NCBI RefSeq assembly: GCF_001612635.1 | Contig: NZ_BDAV01000011.1 | Span: 1 to 64,000, forward strand | Direction of reading: 5' to 3' | From: Nocardia africana NBRC 100379 | GTDB taxonomy: Bacteria > Actinomycetota > Actinomycetes > Mycobacteriales > Mycobacteriaceae | Length of the DNA: 64,000 bases | Shown here: positions 54,251-63,606 of the stretch, piece after piece | How positions within the stretch are numbered: position 1 is the first letter of the stretch | Layout of the letters: every line of letters begins with the position of its first letter | Notes under the pieces: model-generated | What the model was told of the DNA's origin: nothing | What the model saw: only the letters and a program-made list of their open reading frames with translations | The model's database searches: none | Translations under genes and position numbers: made by a program

Positions 54251-55006
54251 TCAGCCGGCGCGGTGCAGTGCGAATCCGGTCGCGTCGCGGCCCAAGCCGT
54301 CCCGGAGTCGCAGGCTGCGGTCGTAGTCGCCGCCGGCCTGGGTGCGGTAGGGAATCGGTTCGATCGTCTCGATCCCAGCCAGCCGGTCCCGCAGGTCGGC
54401 GGCGATATCGGCGAAGCGTTCGGAGTCGACCCGGATGGTGCCGTGCACGAGGAACGGCGGCAGTACATCCATGCCGGGGTAGTAGAGGATGCCGTGGTGG
54501 ATGGGGAAGAGCAGGTCGTCGATGTGACCGTTGATCCCGCGGTCGGAGTAGGCGGGTTCGCGTCCGCCGATGGAGACCACCAGCATGGCTCGCCGCCCGC
54601 TCAGCGCGCCCGCGCCGTAGCGGGGCAGCGCCGTGCTGCCCGATCCGTAGGCGAAGCCGTTGGTGAACACCCGGTCCACCCAGCCCTTGAGGATGGCGGG
54701 CATCGAGTACCACCACAGCGGAAAGTGCATCAGCACCACGTCGGCCCACCGCAGTTTGTCCTGTTCGGCCTTGATATCGGCTGCCAGCGTGCCGTTGGCG
54801 TACGCCTCGCCGGAGGCCTGCATGAAGGTGCCCGCACCGGTCTCGCCGAAGTCGCCGGCATCGGCCTGCGCCTTCCATCCCATCGCATACAGATCGCTGA
54901 CCACGACCTCGTGGCCCGCGCCGCGAAGGTGATGCACCGCAACGTCTTTGAGAGCTCCGGTGAGCGAATCGGGTTCGGGATGCGCATACACGATCAGAAT
55001 TCGCAT
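54251..55006 (-). CDS. NAD(P)H:quinone oxidoreductase-like flavoprotein
   Basis: From ATG 55006 the protein has 251 residues. It is a flavodoxin-like NAD(P)H dehydrogenase of the MdaB/KefF family: MRILIVYAHPEPDSL at the start, LMHFPLWWYSMPAILKGWVDRVF near 95-117, and PALYGSGSTALPRYG-type loop following. Such FMN/FAD enzymes reduce quinones by two electrons and protect against redox stress. An 11-residue N-terminal extension (to 55039) is unlikely. It lies 128 bp before the glcB 3' end on the same strand. Confidence 0.82.
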   Translation of the reverse strand: MRILIVYAHPEPDSLTGALKDVAVHHLRGAGHEVVVSDLYAMGWKAQADAGDFGETGAGTFMQASGEAYANGTLAADIKAEQDKLRWADVVLMHFPLWWYSMPAILKGWVDRVFTNGFAYGSGSTALPRYGAGALSGRRAMLVVSIGGREPAYSDRGINGHIDDLLFPIHHGILYYPGMDVLPPFLVHGTIRVDSERFADIAADLRDRLAGIETIEPIPYRTQAGGDYDRSLRLRDGLGRDATGFALHRAG

Positions 55007-55134
55007 ATGTGGCGACAACGGTTCGATACCGCCGCGCATTCCCGCGTCCGGACGCGAAGCAGCCCCGGTCGTTCGATACGACCGGGGCTGCGACGTCAGC
55101 CGTTCGCCGTGACAGGGGCGCGACGAGTGTCGGA

Positions 55135-57318
55135 TCAGCCCTTCGCGGCGAGCGCCTTCGCCTCACGGCGGCGGCGGTGCAGGATGGGCTCGGTGTAGCC
55201 GTTGGGCTGGCGGGTGCCTTCGAGGATCAGTTCCTTGGCGGCCTGGAAGGCGACGCTGCCGGCGAAGTCGGGCGCCATCGGCTTATAGGCGGCGTCACCG
55301 GCGTTCTGCCGGTCCACGACGGGCGCCATCCGCTCCAGGCTCTCGACGATCTGCTCCTCGGTGACGATGCCGTGGCGCAGCCAGTTCGCCATCAGCTGGC
55401 TCGAAATACGCAGGGTCGCACGGTCTTCCATGAGCGCGACGTCGTTGATGTCGGGCACCTTGGAGCAGCCGACGCCCTGATCGATCCAGCGGACCACGTA
55501 GCCCAGGATGGACTGCGAGTTGTTGTCCAGCTCGTTGCGGATCTCCTCGGCCGACCAGTTGGTGTCGGCGGCCAGGGGGATCTCCAGGATCTGGTCGACG
55601 GTGGCGCGCGGGCCGCCCTTGGCGATCTCGGCCTGTCGCTTGAACACGTCCACCAGGTGGTAGTGGGTGGCGTGCAGGGTGGCGGCGGTCGGGGAGGGGA
55701 CCCAGGCGGTGGTGGCGCCGGCGCGCGGGTGGCCGATCTTCTGCTCGAGCATGTCGTGCATCAGGTCCGGCATGGCCCACATGCCCTTACCGATCTGTGC
55801 CTTGTGCTGCAGGCCGGTGGCCAGGCCCTTGTCGACGTTCCAGTCCTCGTAGGCCAGGATCCACTGCTGCTTCTTCATCTCGGCCTTGCGGATCATCGGG
55901 CCGGCCTCCATGGAGGTGTGGATCTCGTCGCCGGTGCGGTCCAGGAAGCCGGTGTTGATGAACACCACGCGGTCCTTCGCGGCCGCGATGCAGGCCTCGA
56001 GGTTGACCGTGGTCCGGCGCTCCTCGTCCATGATGCCGACCTTGAGGGTGTTGCGGGGCAGGCCCAGCACATCCTCGACGCGGCCGAACAGCTCGTTGGC
56101 GAAGGCGACCTCGTCGGGGCCGTGCATCTTCGGCTTCACGATGTAGACCGAACCGGTGCGCGAGTTGCTGACCCTGGCGTTGCCGTTGAGCGAGTGGACC
56201 GCGATCAGCGAGGTGATCAGGCCGTCGAGGATGCCCTCGGGCACCTCGTTGCCCTCGGCGTCGAGGATCGCGTCGGAGGTCATCAGGTGGCCCACGTTGC
56301 GGACGAACAGCAGCGAGCGGCCGTGCAGGACCACGTCCTTGCCGTCGAGACCGGTGTACACCCGGTCCGGGTTCATCGTGCGGGTGAAGGTCTTGCCGCC
56401 CTTGCTGACCTCTTCGGCCAGATCGCCCTTCATCAGGCCCAGCCAGTTGTGGTAGCAGAGCACCTTGTCCTCGGCGTCGACCGCGGCCACCGAGTCCTCG
56501 AAGTCCATGATCGTGGTGACCGCGGACTCGAGCACGACGTCCTTGACGCCGGCGTCGTCGGTCTTGCCGATCGGCGATTCCGGGTCGATCTGGATGTCGA
56601 TGTGCAAACCGTTGTGGCGCAGCAGGATCGAGCTCGGCGCGGACGGATCGCCCAGGTAGCCGACCAGGGCCGAGGAATCGGCCAGGCCGATGTCGGTGCC
56701 GTCCTCGAGGGTGACCTCGAGTTCACCGTCGACGATCTTGTAGGCCTTGGAGCCGACGTGCGAGCCGGTGATCAGCGGCACGGCGTCGTCGAGGAAGTTG
56801 CGCGCCCACTCGATGACCTTGTCGCCGCGGACCTTGTTGTAGCTGGTGCCCTTTTCCGCGCCGCCCGCCTCGGAGATGGCGTCGGTGCCGTAGAGCGCGT
56901 CGTAGAGCGAGCCCCAGCGCGCGTTGGCGGCGTTGATGGCGAAGCGCGCGTTGCTCACCGGCACGACCAGCTGCGGGCCGGCGGTGGTGGCGATCTCGTC
57001 GTCGACGTTCTGGGTGCCGATGGCGAAATCGGCGGGCTCCTCGCGCAGGTAGCCGATCTCGGCGAGGAACTTCTTGTAGGCGGCCTTGTCGTAGCCCTTG
57101 CCCGGGTTCTCGGCGTGCCAGGCGTCGAGTTTGCCCTGGATCTCGTCGCGTTCGGCCAGCAGGGCGCGGTTGCGGGGAGCGAGGTCGTTGATGACGCTCT
57201 CCGCACCGGTCCAGAACGCGGCGGAATCTACGCCGGAGCCGGGGAGCGCCTCGTTCTCCACGAAATCGTGAAGAACCTTGGCCACCTGGAGCCCGCCGAC
57301 CTGAATCCGCTCTGTCAT
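55135..57318 (-). CDS. glcB: Malate synthase G
   Basis: The 727-residue protein is malate synthase G, condensing glyoxylate with acetyl-CoA to malate in the glyoxylate shunt. Family blocks: the N-terminal ERIQVGGLQVAKVL, an active-site MDFEDSVAAVDAEDKV block, AQIGKGMWAMPDLM with its basic residues and the C-terminal substrate-binding region. The length is that of GlcB (M. tuberculosis Rv1837c), which sits at the same position relative to gcvP. Growth on fatty acids or sterols needs it, in line with other lipid genes in the window. A 12-bp palindrome lies upstream. Confidence 0.96.
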   Translation of the reverse strand: MTERIQVGGLQVAKVLHDFVENEALPGSGVDSAAFWTGAESVINDLAPRNRALLAERDEIQGKLDAWHAENPGKGYDKAAYKKFLAEIGYLREEPADFAIGTQNVDDEIATTAGPQLVVPVSNARFAINAANARWGSLYDALYGTDAISEAGGAEKGTSYNKVRGDKVIEWARNFLDDAVPLITGSHVGSKAYKIVDGELEVTLEDGTDIGLADSSALVGYLGDPSAPSSILLRHNGLHIDIQIDPESPIGKTDDAGVKDVVLESAVTTIMDFEDSVAAVDAEDKVLCYHNWLGLMKGDLAEEVSKGGKTFTRTMNPDRVYTGLDGKDVVLHGRSLLFVRNVGHLMTSDAILDAEGNEVPEGILDGLITSLIAVHSLNGNARVSNSRTGSVYIVKPKMHGPDEVAFANELFGRVEDVLGLPRNTLKVGIMDEERRTTVNLEACIAAAKDRVVFINTGFLDRTGDEIHTSMEAGPMIRKAEMKKQQWILAYEDWNVDKGLATGLQHKAQIGKGMWAMPDLMHDMLEQKIGHPRAGATTAWVPSPTAATLHATHYHLVDVFKRQAEIAKGGPRATVDQILEIPLAADTNWSAEEIRNELDNNSQSILGYVVRWIDQGVGCSKVPDINDVALMEDRATLRISSQLMANWLRHGIVTEEQIVESLERMAPVVDRQNAGDAAYKPMAPDFAGSVAFQAAKELILEGTRQPNGYTEPILHRRRREAKALAAKG

Positions 57319-57368
57319 CTACTGCCTCATTTCGAGAAAGCCGGATGGAAAAAGTACGCCTGTCATGT

Positions 57369-57380
57369 TACCCATGGGTA
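57369..57380. promoter_or_regulatory. Perfect 12-bp palindrome before glcB
   Basis: TACCCATGGGTA lies 50-62 bp before the glcB start. On the minus strand TAACAT follows at once and is a plausible -10 element. No regulator is identified by sequence. Confidence 0.4.
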
Positions 57381-57545
57381 GTCGCGCGGTCGCGGTCGGC
57401 ATCGATTGAGCAGGCCCGATTGTATCGTGGGCCACAACTGCGGTCGCCTGCCCCCCGGGGCGTCTCAGGCTCGGGAATTCGGTAGTGCGGCGAGCTGTCG
57501 ACGGCCGTTCGGCATCGGGATGCCGGTAGCTGAGCAGCGGGTTCG

Positions 57546-58250
57546 TCACGTTACAGGCAGCGTCCAGGCCAGCGCCATGCTGAACGGATGTCCGAGCAGA
57601 CCCTTCCATTTCGGCTTGGTCGCGAGCCAGGCCTCCTCGACCAGAGCCTCGGCGGCCTCCTCCAGGCGCCAGCCGGCGTCATTCCCGGCGGTGACATGCT
57701 CGCTGAACATGTGCAGGTGGGTGTCGATCGCCAGCGGTTCCCCCGACTCGCCGGTGTAGTGCGTGGGCATTCCGGTCACCATGAGGAACTGAGGGTGGTA
57801 GCTGACCATGACGAAGGCGCCGCCGGGCGCTGCCAGGCGCCGGGCTTCGGCGTAGAGCGGGGCCAGGTCGGGTAGATGTTCATCGATGAGGGAGCAGATC
57901 ACCAGATCGTACGTGCCGCCGGGCAATCCGCTGTCACGCACGTCGGCACGGGTGAGTGTGGTGTGTGCCCCGCGGTCGCGCGCCACGCTGAGCATCCCCT
58001 CGCTCAGATCCACCCCATCGATGTGCGCGACTCCCCGCTCACGCAACCAGCGGCCGGTGCGGCCGGTACCGCAGCCCAGGTCGGCCGCGCGGCGCCCGCA
58101 CTCCCAGTTCGGTCGGCGCAGCCGGTTCAGCAGTGCCAGATCCATGTCGTCCATGACGGTCCGGTCGTAGGTGGGGGCCCATCCGTCGTATCCGGTGGCG
58201 ACGTCGACGGTGCGGTAGTGACGGCGGTCGTAATCCGCGAAGGTCGGCAT
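57546..58250 (-). CDS. SAM-dependent methyltransferase
   Basis: From ATG 58250 the protein has 234 residues. The class I methyltransferase fold is clear: AADLGCGTGRTGRWL (motif I) near 58-72, DGVDLSEGML and LICSLIDEHLPDLAPLY. The frame continues upstream with no start and is a shadow. The C-terminal half (PQFLMVTGMPTHY, KPKWKGLLGHPFSMALAW) is typical for small-molecule methyltransferases. The substrate is unknown. It is convergent with none of its neighbours and has its own start. Confidence 0.85.
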   Translation of the reverse strand: MPTFADYDRRHYRTVDVATGYDGWAPTYDRTVMDDMDLALLNRLRRPNWECGRRAADLGCGTGRTGRWLRERGVAHIDGVDLSEGMLSVARDRGAHTTLTRADVRDSGLPGGTYDLVICSLIDEHLPDLAPLYAEARRLAAPGGAFVMVSYHPQFLMVTGMPTHYTGESGEPLAIDTHLHMFSEHVTAGNDAGWRLEEAAEALVEEAWLATKPKWKGLLGHPFSMALAWTLPVT

Positions 58251-58401
58251 AACGCCAGTATTGTCCCTGCGGCAAGCGCTTTTTCGACCTGGATTTCGCC
58301 CTGCGACGTCCGCCCGGATTCCTACGCTGCCGCCTATCGCAACCTGGCGGGCGCGCGAGCCGCCGATCTCGACCGACGTCCCTGACCGGTACGGGTGACG
58401 G

Positions 58402-59115
58402 TTACCGCCGGGGCTCGATCCACAGTGCTTCGGCCAGCACGCGCAGATCGCCCTTCGGTGTGGAAATAGCCACGCCGACAGTGTGTTTGCGCCCCGACGC
58501 GGCGATCGGCCAGGCCCACACGAGATACTTCTCCCCGGCGCGCACGGGCCCGATGCGTCGGGTGGTGAGGGCGGCCGTGAGGCCCCCGGGGGACATTCCG
58601 GACAGCTCGATGGCTGCCCAGCCGCCGGGGCAGTCGACGGCGGACCAGATGTTCTCGGTGGTGAGATGTCCACCGGGCCCGGCCAATTCGGCATCGGGAA
58701 CCCAGGCGGCCGCGACGAGGTCCTGGTCGCGCACCCGCCACGGATACAGCCGCAGGCCCCGGCCCGGCGTGTTCGCGGTGCCGCAGCCGTAGCAGTCGGG
58801 AATCGGGCGGCCCGCCGCGAACGAATCGCGGGACGCGACGACCGCCTGGTCCCATGTGGGTGGCGGCGTGACGGCCAATTCCACAGAACCCGGACTCGCC
58901 TCGGCGAGGACCGTACCCTCGGAATCGGTGAGCACGCTGCCCGATTCGGAATCGGTGATCTGCACCGGCGTCCGCACCGGAACACCGCGCCGGAAGTCCA
59001 CACGCACCTCACCGCCGACGCGATCGGCGAGCAAGCCCGCCACATAGCCGCCGAACGCCAGGTCCGGATAACCGTGGATATGCGTGGGAATGGTGATCGC
59101 CGTACCGACAGTCAT
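58402..59115 (-). CDS. Hotdog-like thioesterase/acyl-CoA-binding protein
   Basis: I choose ATG 59115 (MTVGTAITIPTH), which gives 237 residues. The pattern suggests two hotdog repeats: HGYPDLAFGGYVAGLLADRV near 12-31, a C-x2-CG block (CYGCGTANTPGRGL) and GPVRAGEKYLVWAWP with a conserved glycine. Many actinobacterial proteins of this kind are PaaI-type thioesterases, but no catalytic Asp/Glu can be fixed here. The function is uncertain. Confidence 0.5.
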   Translation of the reverse strand: MTVGTAITIPTHIHGYPDLAFGGYVAGLLADRVGGEVRVDFRRGVPVRTPVQITDSESGSVLTDSEGTVLAEASPGSVELAVTPPPTWDQAVVASRDSFAAGRPIPDCYGCGTANTPGRGLRLYPWRVRDQDLVAAAWVPDAELAGPGGHLTTENIWSAVDCPGGWAAIELSGMSPGGLTAALTTRRIGPVRAGEKYLVWAWPIAASGRKHTVGVAISTPKGDLRVLAEALWIEPRR

Positions 59116-59280
59116 CCGCGTCCGAACCTCTCGATTGTGTGCCGACCCAGCGACCATAGCGGCACCCACCGACAACCATGCGTCGGGCGGATGGTTCGCG
59201 CCACCGGACCGGCCGTCTCGCGGAGCCGGTGGACACGGCGGGGGTGTGCCCATGCCGCCGCGTGCATCGCCGGAATCGAC

Positions 59281-59943
59281 CTAGGGGAGTGGTTGCGCCC
59301 CGCGCTGGTTCAGCAGCAGCGCGATCAAGCCGGTCTCCTGGCTCTGTGCGACGAGCATGGCCCGGGCCTGCTCCTTCACCGCGCCGGAGGCGATCTGCCG
59401 GTCGGCGGCGCGAGCCATCGCGATGCCGCCCTGGTGATGGCGGTACATCAGTTGCAGGAAAAGGACTTCCGCATCGCGCCCCCGGGCGGCCGAGAGCCGG
59501 TCCAACTCGGCCGTGCTCGCCATACCCGGCATCATGGCCACCGGAGCGGTCACGGCCGGCGTAGTGGAAGGCCCGCTCATCGAATGATGATGGGTGGCAA
59601 CCGTTTCCGCCGTCATCCATGCCATCGGATGCTCCGACATCGGTGCGGCGTTCGCCAGGCGCAGCCATCCGAGCATCGTGCCGATCTCCACGCGCTGTGA
59701 CTGGTCGATCTGCTGCGCCAGCCGCGATACCTGGGGGTCCACCCCGGGGTCCAGGCGTTGCACCATCTGGATCGCCTGCTGATGGTGAGCCGTCATATCC
59801 TGGGCGAAACCGATCTCGGTCGTGTCGAGAACCGGTGCGGCGGTGTGCTTCTCGGGCAGTACGACCGGCCGCAGCGCGGCGCCGATCACCAGCAGGATCA
59901 ACGCCGTCGCCGCGTAGGAGCCCCAGCGCAGCCATCGTGACAT
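59281..59943 (-). CDS. DUF305 membrane-anchored protein
   Basis: The 220-residue protein has one N-terminal membrane helix (WGSYAATALILLVIGAAL) and two copies of the DUF305 helix motif: FAQDMTAHHQQAIQM and QLMYRHHQGGIAMA. The paired HH and Met residues (with a Met-rich middle, HHHSMSG) suggest metal binding, perhaps copper. Its ATG is immediately after the stop of the LVIVD gene, so the pair is co-transcribed. The DUF305 function is unknown. Confidence 0.85.
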   Translation of the reverse strand: MSRWLRWGSYAATALILLVIGAALRPVVLPEKHTAAPVLDTTEIGFAQDMTAHHQQAIQMVQRLDPGVDPQVSRLAQQIDQSQRVEIGTMLGWLRLANAAPMSEHPMAWMTAETVATHHHSMSGPSTTPAVTAPVAMMPGMASTAELDRLSAARGRDAEVLFLQLMYRHHQGGIAMARAADRQIASGAVKEQARAMLVAQSQETGLIALLLNQRGAQPLP

Positions 59944-61521
59944 CTAGGACCCCACGATCGACTGCTGGTCGGCCGGTGGCGAATACACGTCGTTGTCCAG
60001 CTGCAACACCATGAATCCGTTGTCGTTGCAGGAGGTCCACAGCTGGCTGCCGTGCCATTCCGGCGGCGCGAAACACCAGTCCGAGGACACGTCACCGAAG
60101 GCCAGCATCCCGCTGCGCGGTGACAAGGCCTGGGCCGGGTCGAATTTCCCGTCCAGAATGGCGCGCGCCACCGAAAAGCCTTCCAGCGCAGGCGGTCCGA
60201 TCAGGGAACCCAGCGCGTGGGGTGAATTCCACAGTTGCAGATTCTGTCCGGTGCGGGCGGGCGGATTGAAGTAGGCGATCTCGTGCACCCGGAACGGATC
60301 GCGCACATCGAACACCCGGATGCCGGACGATTCCCATCCGCAGGCCAGCGCCGTCGGATTCTCGGGACGGTCGGCCGCGCAGTAGTGCGGATCATAGGAG
60401 AACACCGAACCGCCCATCGAGGAGGCGAGCATGCTGTCCTGGTTCTCCGGCAGGTCGATCCGCAACTTGATCTTCTCGACGACCTTGGGATTGTTCTCGT
60501 CGGAGATGTCGACCAGTTTCACCCCGCCGGCTCCCGCCTCGTCGACGGTGAACAGATACGGGGTGCCGTCGTAGCTCACCGGCACGCTGTGCTGGGTCGC
60601 CCAGCCGTCGGTCCAGAACACCCGGCCGATGTGGTTGACCTGCGGATTCGGATCGCGACGCTGTACCGCGCTGATATCGAGCACGGTGAAACCGCCCAGT
60701 GCCGACAGATACATGCGGTTGCCGTCGGGGCTGATGCCGAAGCCGTGCGCCTCGATGCCGGTGAGCCCCTGCCAGATCACGTGCGGATTCGCCGGATCGG
60801 TGAGGTCGACCGCGCTGACGAAACCGGGCGCGATACCCGAGGCCCAATAGGTGCGGCCGTCGGGGGAGAAGCCGCCCTCGTGGGTGGTGATGGGCAGGGG
60901 CATGGCCAGATTGGTGCCCGGCCCCGGGTTGAGCAGCCGCGGATGCGCACAGTCGGAGATGTCGTAGACCGACAGGTAGCCCGTGCCCTCCAGGAATGGA
61001 ACCCCGGTGCCCACCAGCAGTTTTCGTGCGGTGTTGACTTTCAGGCTCTCCCACGTTCCGGCCATCATCGCCGGTTCGGTGAGGGTGGTGCTCAGCACCG
61101 GATGCGCCGGATCGGAGGCGTCGATCACCTGCACGCCCTGGGCGGGACCGAGCAGATCACCGGGGAAGAACGAGCCGGTGTAGGAACAGTGGTCGTAGGT
61201 GGTGGAGGTGATGCCGGCGCCGTGGCCGGCATATCCGCCGACGAACGACATATTGCAGCTGTAGCCCTGCGTGCTGCGGCCGGAGGCGCGGTCGGCGGCC
61301 GGAACGTCGCCCTGCATCCCGGTTTCCGGCCGTGAGCCCGGGCCGCAGTCGGCCGGGGGCACCGCGACCTTCCCGATGTCGAGGAACTGCTGCACCTGGG
61401 TGGCGATATCGGATTGCAGATCCGCCGACGCGCCGCCGACCGGCAGAATCGCGGCCGCGAGCACGGCCGCGGCCGCGGCGATGAGTGGTTTGGGCGTGCG
61501 ACTGCCAGACCTCCGCGCCAT
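59944..61521 (-). CDS. Secreted LVIVD-repeat beta-propeller protein
   Basis: The 525-residue protein has a signal peptide (KPLIAAAAAVLAAAILPVGGASA) and then a chain of LVIVD-type beta-propeller repeats: GVQVIDASDPAHPVL, LSVYDISDCAHPRLL, VSAVDLTDPANPHVI, FTVLDISAVQRRDPNP, VKLVDISDENNPKVV and IRVFDVRDPFRVHEI. Paired cysteines suggest disulphides. The ligand or function is unknown; the adjacent DUF305 gene suggests a linked surface role, possibly metal handling. Confidence 0.85.
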   Translation of the reverse strand: MARRSGSRTPKPLIAAAAAVLAAAILPVGGASADLQSDIATQVQQFLDIGKVAVPPADCGPGSRPETGMQGDVPAADRASGRSTQGYSCNMSFVGGYAGHGAGITSTTYDHCSYTGSFFPGDLLGPAQGVQVIDASDPAHPVLSTTLTEPAMMAGTWESLKVNTARKLLVGTGVPFLEGTGYLSVYDISDCAHPRLLNPGPGTNLAMPLPITTHEGGFSPDGRTYWASGIAPGFVSAVDLTDPANPHVIWQGLTGIEAHGFGISPDGNRMYLSALGGFTVLDISAVQRRDPNPQVNHIGRVFWTDGWATQHSVPVSYDGTPYLFTVDEAGAGGVKLVDISDENNPKVVEKIKLRIDLPENQDSMLASSMGGSVFSYDPHYCAADRPENPTALACGWESSGIRVFDVRDPFRVHEIAYFNPPARTGQNLQLWNSPHALGSLIGPPALEGFSVARAILDGKFDPAQALSPRSGMLAFGDVSSDWCFAPPEWHGSQLWTSCNDNGFMVLQLDNDVYSPPADQQSIVGS

Positions 61522-61711
61522 TGCGGGACCCCCACCTTCCACAGTGAAACGGGTTACACATCGCCGAACGCGGAGATACCCGGTACCGCCGGTCTCGGAG
61601 ATGCATCGAAACGGTAGCTCGAGCACCCTCTCACCGGACTCGTTTTCGGCGAAAGCAGTCCGGGTGACCCGATCTGTTGCGCCACAGCAACACGTGAGAC
61701 AAACTCGGCGG

Positions 61712-62152
61712 ATGGGAATGAAACACGTTGCAGTCATATCGGGTGCGGTGGCTGCCGCGTTGAACGCCGGAGTGGGAATGGCTGCGGCAGCACCGAATCC
61801 GGCCGATACGCCCCGGCAGGCCGTCGCCCGCGCGTATATCGATGCGCTGGTCTCACACGACGCGAGCGCGGTGCCGTTCGCGCCGGACGCCACCCGTGTC
61901 GAAGCCGGGTTGCAGACGGGCTATTCGGGACCGCAATTGACACAGGACCTGAATCACGGCGTCCAGTATTCGGTGATTCAGGACATTCGCGATCTGCGGA
62001 TGACCGAATGCGGTGACGTGGTGACCGCGCGCTATCTGCTCGACTCCGGTGTCGACGGGGTGCGGCTGATGACCGTCGACATCACCGAAACCTTCGTCAT
62101 TCCCGACGGCACCATTCACACCATCAACGCCACCATCGACCCGGTGGTGTGA
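61712..62152 (+). CDS. Secreted SnoaL/NTF2-like protein
   Basis: From ATG 61712 (or 61718) the product has 146 residues. It opens with a signal peptide (VAVISGAVAAALNAGVGMAAA). The mature part has a cone-shaped NTF2/SnoaL-like pattern: a starting helix RQAVARAYIDALVSHDAS-V, then strands including VVTARYLLDSGV and VDITETFVIPDGTI. The function is unknown. It is divergent from the LVIVD gene and shares the intergenic region with it. A small TGTTGC/GCAACA hairpin is upstream. Confidence 0.7.
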   Translation: MGMKHVAVISGAVAAALNAGVGMAAAAPNPADTPRQAVARAYIDALVSHDASAVPFAPDATRVEAGLQTGYSGPQLTQDLNHGVQYSVIQDIRDLRMTECGDVVTARYLLDSGVDGVRLMTVDITETFVIPDGTIHTINATIDPVV

Positions 62153-62210
62153 CCGCGCGCGGCGCGGGATCGGAAGGCACCGGAACACAACCGGAGAGCG
62201 AGGAAAAGGT

Positions 62211-62684
62211 ATGTCCGACAACGATGATCCGCGGGCGGTCGTGCTGCGGCTGTGGGCGGCGCTGGCCCGGCGCGACTGGGACGCGGTGGCCGCATCGCTC
62301 ACCGAGGACTGTATCTACCTCGACGTGCCGACCGGTCCCACGCTGGCCGCGAAGGGGCCGGCCGATACCGTCAAACGTCTGCGCATCGGACTGGCCGGAC
62401 TGGCCGAATACACCAATCACGACGGACTGCTGGTCGCCGACGGCCCGGATGTGATGTACGAGCACTCCGAAACCTGGGTGTGGCCGACGGGCGAGCGCGC
62501 CGAGCTGCCGTTCGTCTCCGTGCACCGGGTCCGCGACGGGCGTGTCTCGCTGTGGAAGGACTACTGGAACTTCGACACCCTCATCTCTGCGGCGCCGCCC
62601 ACCTGGCTGGCCGATTTCGCGGAGGCGGACATGTCGTGGATCTACGACGCCACGGCGGAATTGAGTATCCGCCGCGCGAGCTGA
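62211..62684 (+). CDS. SnoaL/limonene-epoxide-hydrolase-like protein
   Basis: ATG 62211 follows gagcgaggaaaggt; the product has 157 residues. It has a SnoaL/limonene-1,2-epoxide hydrolase-type NTF2 fold: VVLRLWAALARRDWDAVAA, DCIYLDVPTGPT and WKDYWNFDTLI with the DYWD/YWN-type end seen in epoxide hydrolase-like members. An active-site Asp-Arg-Asp triad is suggested but not certain. It lies 58 bp after the secreted NTF2-like gene, so the pair may be one operon. Confidence 0.75.
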   Translation: MSDNDDPRAVVLRLWAALARRDWDAVAASLTEDCIYLDVPTGPTLAAKGPADTVKRLRIGLAGLAEYTNHDGLLVADGPDVMYEHSETWVWPTGERAELPFVSVHRVRDGRVSLWKDYWNFDTLISAAPPTWLADFAEADMSWIYDATAELSIRRAS

Positions 62685-62703
62685 GCGGCGCGGCGCCGTC
62701 CGG

Positions 62704-63606
62704 TCACGACAGCCCGAGCAGTGCCCGGCACCGGCCGAGCAGTTCGGTGCGCAACGGCTCCGCCCGCCGGGCCAGCTCGGACTGGGCGCGCACGTATTCG
62801 GCACGGCCGCTGGGGGTTTCGATCGGGATCGGCCGGTAGCCGTAGTCGGTGAGGTCGTAGGGGCTGGCGCGCATATCGATTTCGCGGGCGGCGCAGGCCA
62901 GGGCGAAACAGTCCAGCAGCAGATCCGAATCGATCAGCGGCACCAGCTTGAACGCCCACTTGTACAGGTCCATACCCGCGTGCAGGCAGCCGGGCTGTTC
63001 CCGGCGGATCTGGTCGTCGCGGGTGAGGTGTTCGGTATTGCGCGGCGCGGCCTCGGGGGTGAAGAAGCGGAAGGCGTCGAAGTGGGTGCAGCGCAACGAC
63101 ATCGAATCGACCACGGCGTCGGTGCCGGCCCTTCCGAGCCGCAGCGGGACCTGCCGGTGGCGCACATCCTCGCTGCGGTAGACCATGGCCCACTCGTGTA
63201 ATCCGAAGCAGGACAGCTGCGCCGGCCGTGCCGCGGTGGCCGCCAGCAGGGCCGCGACGAACTCCACGGTGTCGCGGCGGCGGTCGAGAAAGGCCGGATC
63301 GGCGGTGTGGGCCGGACCGTCGGCCGTCTCGACCCGGCGATAGCCGCGGCGCTGTGCGTACTCCTCGGCGTCGGCCAGCGCCACGCCGAAGCCCGGATGC
63401 CAGCGGCGCAGCTGGGCCGGTTTGTGCCCGTAGTAGGTGAACAGGAAGTCGATCACCGGATGTTTGCGGCCGTCGGCGCGCTGCCGCAGGTATGGGCCGA
63501 CCATGTCGTCGACCCGGTCCCGATGCGCCTGCGCCCGGGCCCGCCACCGGTCCGGCGGCAGGACCCGAAGCCGTTGCGTCGCAGCCGGTGTCGCGTCCAC
63601 GGTCAT
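62704..63606 (-). CDS. Conserved actinobacterial protein (3-methyladenine glycosylase annotation)
   Basis: This 300-residue protein belongs to a conserved actinobacterial family often labelled '3-methyladenine DNA glycosylase', but I see no helix-hairpin-helix or Alk-type active site. Its sequence is rich in Arg and aromatic residues: DFLFTYYGHKPAQLRRWHPG, FGLHEWAMVYRS and RCTHFDAFRFFTPEA. The name should be treated as uncertain. It starts at ATG 63606, and its ATGA overlaps the stop of the CNNM gene, implying translational coupling. Confidence 0.65.
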   Translation of the reverse strand: MTVDATPAATQRLRVLPPDRWRARAQAHRDRVDDMVGPYLRQRADGRKHPVIDFLFTYYGHKPAQLRRWHPGFGVALADAEEYAQRRGYRRVETADGPAHTADPAFLDRRRDTVEFVAALLAATAARPAQLSCFGLHEWAMVYRSEDVRHRQVPLRLGRAGTDAVVDSMSLRCTHFDAFRFFTPEAAPRNTEHLTRDDQIRREQPGCLHAGMDLYKWAFKLVPLIDSDLLLDCFALACAAREIDMRASPYDLTDYGYRPIPIETPSGRAEYVRAQSELARRAEPLRTELLGRCRALLGLS

